From Avena insularis (Eukaryota; Streptophyta; Magnoliopsida; Poales; Poaceae): a DNA stretch of 64,000 nt. The stretch lies in contig CM042685.1 of assembly GCA_023614405.1 (NCBI GenBank), positions 89,146,684-89,210,683 on the forward strand, given 5' to 3'. This document shows positions 56,901 to 64,000 of this stretch, in pieces (the first letter of the stretch is position 1; every line of letters starts with the position of its first letter). Below the pieces are notes generated by a model. That model was given only the letters and a program-made list of their open reading frames with translations, had not been told where the DNA came from and did no database searches. The translations under genes and the position numbers were made by a program.

Positions 56901-57655
56901 GGCATGGGCTGCGGTTGAGGGGCGGCGTGTGCACGCGTGCCGGGTGCGGCGCTCTAGGGAAGGCTCAGCATGTCGCAGTGGCACTGGGAGCGCGGCGTTC
57001 CTGGTGGTCCACGGCTTGCACTGGCTTGGGGAGGGGACAGTGGGCGGCGGTGAGGTGCTGGATACCTCCCAGACAAGGTTGGCAAGGCTAGGGTGGCTGC
57101 TATCTGGCCGGCGACAATAGGGTAGCATGGTGAGGCTCGGCCTGCTCACCATTGATGGCAAGGCAAGCTCACAGTGGTTCTAGATGTTTACAATTGAGCT
57201 AGATGATCTACTAAAGACTAGTTGCAACCATAGAGGGAACAAGTTAGGCCAAATTTATTGCACACTATAGTGTTTGTGATTTGTTTGATTTGAATCTGCA
57301 AGATGTTTGATGAAATAGCCGCAAGAAACTTACTTTTGAATTTTGAAAAGATTTTTGGTGGGTGTGCTAGGCATGTGCTGAGGATTCTGTGGGTGCTTGG
57401 GTTTTGAAAATTGAACTTGTTTGAGTGGTTTTTGTAATAGTGGGATCTTCCCATATGAGATAGATTCAATTTTAAACTATCATTTAAACTGAGCATTTGA
57501 ATGTTTTTGGAAGATCACAGAGTGGGCCTTGGTACCTTATTATGAGTACTAACAAGGGGTGCAAATATCCACAAATGTTTCTGTTGAGTTTTGAAAACTA
57601 GGGATAGCCAAAGTAGGCATGAGAGTTAATTTGGCAAAAATGACCATTCACTTCA
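53936..57655 (-). mobile_element. Gypsy 3' LTR, minus orientation, 5' truncated
   Basis: This is the reverse-strand relative of the solo LTR at 32228-36324. On the minus strand it begins at the equivalent of about 32470, lacking the first 240 bp, and ends GGGCGTTGACA at 53936. The GC-rich core lies at about 56,200-57,130 and a TATA box (TATAAAA, minus strand) at 56651-56657. It is joined at its upstream side to a pol fragment of the same element. The outer target duplication cannot be tested. Confidence 0.82.
56651..56657 (-). promoter_or_regulatory. LTR TATA box (minus strand)
   Basis: TATAAAA on the minus strand at the end of the GC-rich core, equivalent in place to the TATAAATA of the related LTR at 33483. 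Confidence 0.5.
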
Positions 57656-58717
57656 TTTGTTTATTTTGAGAGTTGATTTCTATGGTCCGGTGATCAATAT
57701 TCTTGAAAACTTCAGTCTTCTCCGGAACTTCAAGGCATTTGCGAAGTAATGAGATATGGAACACATTGTGCACGGCTGACATCTCTTCTGGCAGTTCCAA
57801 TTGATACGACACTTCTCCTCGACGGTTCAGAATTTTGAAGGGGCCGATATATCTAGGGGCTAACTTTCCCTTCAGTTGGAAACGCTGCATTCCCTTCAAT
57901 GGCGACACTTTCAGATACACAAACTCTCTGATGTTGAAGGCGAGGTCTCGACGTCTCTTGTCGGTGTAACTCTTCTATCTTGACTGAGCGGTCTTGAGGT
58001 GCTCACGAATCTTGTGAACCTTCTCTTCTACTTCTCGTAGGATGTCGGGTCCGAAAATCTGACTCTCTCCTACTTCCGACCAGTTCGAAGGGGTGCGACA
58101 CTTCCTTCCATACATGAACTCAAATGGGGCCATTGCAAACTAGCTTGATAACTGTTGTTGTATGAAAATTCTGCGAACGGTAGACATTCTTCCCATTTAG
58201 ATCCATACTCTAACACACATGCTCTCAGCATATCTTCGAGTATTTGATTTACTCGCTCCGTTTGTCCGTCGTTCTGAGGGTGATAAGCTGTGCTGAAATC
58301 TCGTCGGGTTCCTAAACCTTCTTGGACTCTCTTCCAGAATCTCGAGGTAAACTGAGTTCCTCGATCAGATACGATGTTCTTCGGGACTCCATGTAAACTG
58401 ACGATTCTAGCAATGTATAACTCCGCTAGCTTCGAACTCTGATATGTGGTCTTGATTGGTAAGAAATGGGCGACTTTGGACAATCTATCCAGTATGACCC
58501 AGATAGAGTAATTTCCCCTACTAGAAGTAGGCAGTCCGGTGATAAAGTCCATTCCAACGGAATCCCATTTCCATTTCGGAATCTGCAATGGTTGCAACAA
58601 TCCGGCGGGTCTTTGATGTCCCGCCTTGACTCGGTGACATATATCACACTTGGCAATATAGCTTCCAATTTCTCTCTTCATCTTATGCCACCAAAATTGC
58701 TCTTTCAAATCTTGATA
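57656..58717 (-). pseudogene. Gypsy integrase fragment, decayed and truncated at both ends
   Basis: On the minus strand the piece begins YQDLKEQFWWHKMKREI, goes through the integrase zinc-binding end (CDICHRVKAGHQRP) and the catalytic core with Asp (GMDFITGLP), Asp (IVSDRGTQF) and Glu (HPQNDGQTERVNQ), and reaches the C-terminal part ([33 protein letters not shown]). A 1-bp deletion near 58,138 shifts the frame before FEFMYGRKCRTPSNW, and an in-frame TAG lies at 57975-57977. The end of pol is lost: after DHRTIEI the sequence runs into LTR at about 57655. The upstream end is cut by insertion of the next gypsy element at 58717. RT and gag of this element are not in the window. Confidence 0.85.
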
Positions 58718-61700
58718 TGTAGCGTCCCCAACCTTTAATAAGATTGAGTCCCCTGTGTTTACAATGCTAGTCCCTGGATCAATAGCTAGCATCCATAGTT
58801 TAGATGTAATATCAAGAAAAAAAGGTCATAATACAACTTTATAACCAGGAATAAAATAGTTTTATTACATCAAACATAGCTCATTGGCTATTTACATTAC
58901 ATTGCAGCGGAATAACTATAGTCATGGGTCCTTCATCTTCAAAGTGCCACAGGCAGATGTTGGTTGTAGACTTTGTAATCCTAATCAATCAATCTTCACT
59001 AAAATCAATCAAACCTGCAACATTACAAGTTACAGCCACAGAGGGTCAATACATTTGAATTTTATTGGCAAGTGATACTTTGGTAGTATAGTGGAGTCTA
59101 ACATCTATATGCATTTGGCTAAGTGGAGTTGAGGCTTGCATTGCTCAAAATAGATTTTTCCCTAACATTTTGAAAATACTAAGTTTTTGTTTGACAAAAC
59201 TTTCCCAAGGCATCTACCAATCAAAGACTGAAGATCCTTCTCGAGGCATCTACCAATCATTGACTGAAGTGCTTGGCAAAATCATTTTTCCCAATCTAAG
59301 ATTTCAAGATCCTTGTACCAAGCCATCTCTCCATCAAAGATTGAAGAATTCACACAACCCTTGTTCACCCACAAGTTTTAATTTTAGAAATTGGAATGAT
59401 GAGATTCTTGATTGCTTCCATGTCTTGATGCTCAAATTGTCCTTTACCAGGGACATGGCTAAGTACTTAGATTTTACACTCTGCAGAGGTGGTGCACTTT
59501 CCCCACAAGACTTGGTTTCCCAAGACAAGATCTTTCAGAAGCTTTCCCTTAGACCATCATGGACGCGCTCCAACCTATCAAACACTACCACCCACTGTCC
59601 ATATGGCTAAGTTCTTGCAACCTATATGATCATGGCAGAGCCCATATTGCCAAGTGGTTGCACTTGAAGCTTCTCAACATTTGACATCTCAAATCTCTTT
59701 GTTCCTGGGTGGCCATCCACAAGTGTGATACACCAGGGTAGTCCATTTAATGGGCCCTGAGTAACCACTCAACATAAACCATTCCTTCCATTCCACCCAG
59801 GTGATTCATTAACTTAGTTGTTTTATTAAACAAAACATAAGTCCTTAGACTTGGAGATTTTTCATAGCATGAATATATAATCCACCCTTGTTTTCTATTA
59901 GCTAGGCTAAGCATGATAGTAATAGGAATCCTAACTTAGGAAGATTTCCTCTAAGGTTTCATCTACTAGGTTCTACTAAATCAAGGTCTACACTTAGCAA
60001 AATAAAAACCATGCAAGTTTTACTTAGCAAAAACACTAATGCATAGTGAAAATAATGGGACATAAGATATGAAGCATCACTTGCCTTTTTGGTAGAGGGT
60101 ATAGGTTCACTCCTTGTCCTTGCAACAATCACACTCTTCAAGTCACTACAAATCAATCAAGCAAGGCACAAACTTAATCTACCATTCAAGCAAAACTACA
60201 CACATAAAATAACAAAGTCAAACAAACAATTTTTTACACACAAAGTAATGGGATCTAAGTCATGCATAAGCATGCAAAGGTTGGTTCTATTGTAAGGATG
60301 GTCTTCACTAGGCTTCTAACTTTGTAAGTTCCAATTTGTTCATTTACCAAAATGGCAAAGTCATTTGCAAAGAGGGTCTCTATTAGATTCCTAAACTTTG
60401 TAAGATCCAAAATGGTCATTTAACAAAGTGGCAAAGTTAAAGTAATGCATGCAAGCATGCCAAGCCTTGTTTTGTTTGAAAAAGGGGTTCCTAATGGGTC
60501 ATATACTTTTGGGCACACCTATTGGTCATTTTGTGAAGTGGCCAAGTCATTTGCAAAAGGTTTCACTATAAAACCATTTGCAAAACAAAGTATCACTCTA
60601 TGTGGTGTAGAAATATTTTTACTAAGGCACTAACCTATAGGGTTCACCAAATGAGTTGCTATTGCAAAACTTGGTGTTTGGGTCAGTGGGTTTGGTCTAA
60701 CCATTTTCACAAAGTTTTTCTTTCCAAAAACATTTTCATAAACAAAACAATAGTTTTGTTTGGCTAGAAATGGACTAAACTAATTAATCCATTCTAAACC
60801 TTTCCAAAAGTCATTTTCCAAACTTTGGGTTGGTTCCTAGGGTCAGTAAGGTCACAACAAACCAATTTGCAAAGGTTTTAACCTTAAAAACATTTTTAAA
60901 TGATTTTTCTAATGTTAGCAAGCACACAAAAGAATTTGCAAAGTTAAACAAGCTAACAGATACTATTTGCTAAACTAAGGGCAGGGTTGGCTAGGGCTTG
61001 TCTTGCTGATTCCAACGACATCAAATTTGTAAAATTTGGACGTGTGGATCCAAAGATACAAGGGTTTGAAAATGGCAAAAGTTTCTGTTTTCAAATCTGT
61101 TTTTAAACCAAATAGGCGACACGCGGCGTGTTCTTACTGGTCGATACCGGTTCGGCCGGATCGGCATCGTGGAGCGTTGGATCTATTTAGATCGTACGGC
61201 ACAGGGTGCATACCCTTTCGCTGTTAAGTGGTTCTGTCTAGTGCGTCCGATCTAGATCGAACGGCTGTGGGGTGCTTGGTCATAGACGGCAATGACGGCC
61301 ATGGCTTGCCGGCGAAGCGAGCGATCGGTCGATGACGGTGCCGGCGATACAGGAAGCGGGAGAGGAAAAGGGGGTGCTCACCGGGCTCAGGGGATCACGG
61401 TGATGCTCGGGGAGGTGTTGGTCGGGCGAGGGGCGCTCGGGGTCAGCTGCGATTGCTCGCCGGAGTTCGTGGCGGCGTCGGGTGCGTCAGGTGGTCGTCG
61501 TGGACGTCGCTGTGGATCACCTCAAAGCAAAATGATGACGCGGTTAGATTCACATGGTCAAGGCGAAGTCGTGTGCATGATCGAGAGGTAGAGGGGCGGC
61601 CGAAAACTACCTGTGGGCTTCGCCGGAGTTGAAGACAGACGGTGGTGCTCACTGTCGACGACGGAGGCGACGCTACGGTGTGAGCTAGGACACGAGAACG

Positions 61701-63496
61701 ACGGCGTTAGTTGCGGAAGAAGTCACTGGTCTTAGGCGCATCATCGAAAAGAAGAGGGGCGGCTGGAAGCTACCTGTGGACTTCGCCGGAGAGGAAGCAG
61801 ACGGTGGCGATGGTGGTTGTCGTTGTTGGCGAGGTTTCAGGGTACCCGCGGATGAATGGGTGGTATGGATAGATGCGTCTGGATGCGTGGAGTATGTGTG
61901 CTAGGTCGACGAGGCAAGGGGCGGCGTGTGCTGGCCGAAATCGGCGAGGGAAGTTGTCGGAGAAAGAAGCGCTCAGGGAGGAATTGGGGGCGGTCTGGGG
62001 CGTGCGAGCGCGGGGTGTCAGAGGGGAATTATAGAGGAGACACGGGCGTTTCCATCTGCGTGATCAAGGCGAGGTAAAGGCACGGCAGTAACGCGAATTG
62101 ATCTCGGCATTCAAAGACAGCAACGGCAGCGAGAGGGGGGCTCGGTCAGTGGCGGGTGAGGAGGATGAACAGGGCTAGTGGGGTCCAACGGTCAGTGGGG
62201 AAAGAAGTTGGCGAAGGGTCCACTAGTCATACTCTGCGCGGGTTTGTTTTGCGGTGAAGAAAAACGGTTCGGGGGAAGTAAGAGGAGGTGGGGTCGTCTC
62301 GTCAGCGAGTGAGTGAGAGGGAGAAGTGGGTCCAGTCTGTCACTCTCTGTGTGGGTTAACTATTTGGTGCCAAAAGTTTTTCTGCGCGAGAGGGAACTGG
62401 GCTGGTTACTGGGCCTATTGGGCTGGGTCTGCCTTTTCCTATTTTTTTCTGTCTAAATCTTTTTCTTTTTCTGTTTTGAATTTCAAACAATTAATCAAAC
62501 AATCAAACAACACTCAATCAATTCAAACAATCAACAAACTTTTCATTTGAATTTGGTTCTGTTTGACAACATAATCCAAATCCAAAATGAAATAATATTT
62601 CTATTTATTTTAGGATCCATTTAATAATTAAATAAAATGGATCTTTAATTATTAATAGTGTTTGATTTATTTAATAAATTTTCCATTTGAAATCCAATTA
62701 TTTTCAAAACCAAACCAGAAGGTTTTATTTGAAAAATAAAAGAATACTTGGAAACTTATTTAAATAAATAAATAAGTTTTGGTGTTTAATTAAAATGGGA
62801 AAGACTTTACTTAAATAAAATTGGATATTTAAATCCTTATTATTTTATTTAAATAAACCTTTACTCATTTTATCAAAACAAAATATTTTATTACAAAAGC
62901 TTGGCCAAAATTAATTTGGCTCACCTTTTCATTTGAAAACAAAGTCTTTTATTAAAAGATCTAAATTAGTGTTTCCAAAACAATTTATTTTCCTTTGATA
63001 AATGTTTATCCTTATAAATCCCTTTAGGATTATTTGTTCACCAATTGGTATGGGTTTTTGGTAAGGGCTTTAATGGCTTTGGAAACTCAATTCCCTTATC
63101 TTATTATAGTCATAAGATTTTGTCTATGGTTCCAAACTAAGTGAAACCAATCTCTATGGTCTTTTTTGATCCTTTGTGAATATTTGTTGATCAGATTTGG
63201 TATGGATCAAATCCATAGATTTGGAGATACTTTGGAAAAGGATTTCCTTCCACTAGGGCTTAGGGATTTTGATTTACTTCCCTAGTGTTCAAATTTCCAG
63301 ATACATTCATTGAGGAATGCATTTCCCTTGATTTGGATTTTTGTTGAATTCAAACTTCTACAAAAGTTTGTTCAAGATGGGATTTTAAGTCTCCTTTTAG
63401 AAACAAAAGTTTCTTTTCACCCTGATTTTCAACAAAATTTATTTTGTTTATTTTATTTTTCACATTACAAGATTTGGAAAATCTTGGGATGTGACA
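58718..63496 (-). mobile_element. 3' LTR of a gypsy element, minus orientation, about 4.8 kb
   Basis: On the minus strand the LTR starts TGTCACATCCC at 63496 and ends GGGGACGCTACA at 58718, where integrase sequence resumes (expected duplication TATCA on the minus strand). The layout is AT-rich (63,490-62,440), GC-rich core (62,430-61,100), AT-rich to the end, with two small repeat zones (59,209-59,270, two 36-bp units, and 60,300-60,560, degenerate units). The 5' LTR must lie beyond the window. Frames inside show no domains. Confidence 0.8.
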
Positions 63497-63684
63497 GGCT
63501 ACCACCCTTAAAATAAATCTCGTCCCGAGATTTGGGGAGGCTAGGGTTACAAGTTGGCTCAAAACAACTAGGGTACTACCACCCTTAAAAAAAATTCCAA
63601 CTAGACTACGTCTTGGCTTGCTTGGATCTTGGAAAACTTCTTCTTGGAAAGCTTCTGCATAGTGGCCTTTATTTCACACTTGAC
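63497..63684 (-). promoter_or_regulatory. Polypurine tract and short 3' leader of the gypsy element
   Basis: Minus-strand TTTTAAGGGTGGTAG (63499-63513) directly precedes the LTR and is the likely polypurine tract. A second copy of the same motif lies at 63576-63590. Only about 190 bp separate the gag stop from the LTR. Confidence 0.65.
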
Positions 63685-63999
63685 TCATGGGCCAAGGTTT
63701 AGTTTCTCCATAGGCTTGTTCAACTTGTTCTTCATCTTTTCTGGACAATTGCTTGCATAGTGTCCTGGGTTCTTGCAATTGAAACAGTGGATGTCTTCAA
63801 GTTCCTTGCGTATTTCCTGTGGACAAGTGGCTACATAGTGGCCTAGCTCTTTGCAGTTGTTGCACACTACTTGGCCGATCTCTTTATTCTTCGGGTTCTC
63901 TGGGCATCCACTGGGGTAGTGTCCCATTTCCTTACATTTACGACATTGCACAAGGCTCATGTCCTGTCTTGGTTTCTTGGGTTTCTTTGATCCTTTGAA
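63685..63999 (-). CDS. Gypsy gag C-terminal part with three zinc knuckles (partial)
   Basis: The frame is open to the window edge and ends LNLGP at 63685. After a Lys/Pro-rich stretch (KGSKKPKKPRQD) come three CCHC zinc knuckles in a row: CRKCKEMGHYPSGC, CNNCKELGHYVATC and CFNCKNPGHYASNC, each with the C-X2-C-X4-H-X4-C spacing of retroelement nucleocapsids, which bind RNA during packaging. Three knuckles are more than usual for plant gypsy gag, which mostly has one. No protease or polymerase follows. The stop is followed within 190 bp by the polypurine tract and LTR, so the element looks gag-only. It shows no frame break in the visible 105 codons. Confidence 0.75.
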   Translation of the reverse strand, partial: FKGSKKPKKPRQDMSLVQCRKCKEMGHYPSGCPENPKNKEIGQVVCNNCKELGHYVATCPQEIRKELEDIHCFNCKNPGHYASNCPEKMKNKLNKPMEKLNLGP

Positions 64000-64000
64000 T

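Noticed and set aside
1..64000. Cellular genes, CRISPR arrays, rRNA genes, bacterial-type operons
   Set aside because: None seen. Every long frame with recognisable domains belongs to a transposable element, and all regularly spaced repeats are parts of LTR or CACTA elements.

Overview
The window is a nested stack of transposable elements from a large grass genome, most likely tribe Triticeae (wheat, barley, rye or a relative). The signs are BARE/WIS/Angela-type copia LTR ends, gypsy LTRs of several kilobases with a GC-rich centre, and a CACTA element with subterminal repeats of the TGTGGCGCAT/ATGCGCCACA type. I see no intact cellular gene, tRNA, rRNA or CRISPR array. Long reading frames outside the elements lie in GC-rich LTR cores and look fortuitous. 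Species cannot be decided from this sequence. Family names are from memory of family hallmarks, not from a search.

Left block (1-15,513). A minus-strand gypsy LTR piece (1-1629) abuts an old tandem array of a 1,344-bp copia segment (linker, protease, pre-integrase, integrase) in about 3.1 head-to-tail units. Two later insertions split the array: a solo BARE/Angela-like LTR (2715-4435, target duplication GATCC) and a complete but decayed copia element (5594-13581, two 1,305-bp LTRs, target duplication GGTTA). Read across the two insertions, the array rejoins exactly.

Middle block (15,514-40,242). A junction built from short templated pieces leads into a gypsy-like element with LTRs of about 3.7 kb around an 807-bp non-coding interior. 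Its 3' LTR is followed at once by an inverted partial copy of the same LTR. Next comes AT-rich gypsy LTR sequence (25.2-38.9 kb), interrupted by two solo LTRs with perfect 5-bp duplications (29722-32093, ATGGG; 32228-36324, ACGAG).

Right block (38,862-64,000). A second minus-strand gypsy LTR, of the same family as 1-1629, hosts a 12.8-kb CACTA transposon (40243-53006). The CACTA carries two decayed minus-strand genes (a TNP2-type transposase and a second gene with an Ulp1-like C-terminus) and a small plus-strand open frame with its own TATA box. Beyond it lie a minus-strand gypsy 3' LTR fused to an integrase fragment (53936-58717) and, inserted into that integrase, a gypsy element whose visible part is a gag end with three zinc knuckles, 3' leader and LTR (58718-64000, running off the window).

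Nothing here looks like a working cellular pathway. The elements are related by nesting order. The most informative signals are structural: the tandem cassette array, the templated-insertion breakpoint, the LTR hairpin at 21.6-25.2 kb, the small plus-strand CACTA frame, and the gag-only layout at the right edge.
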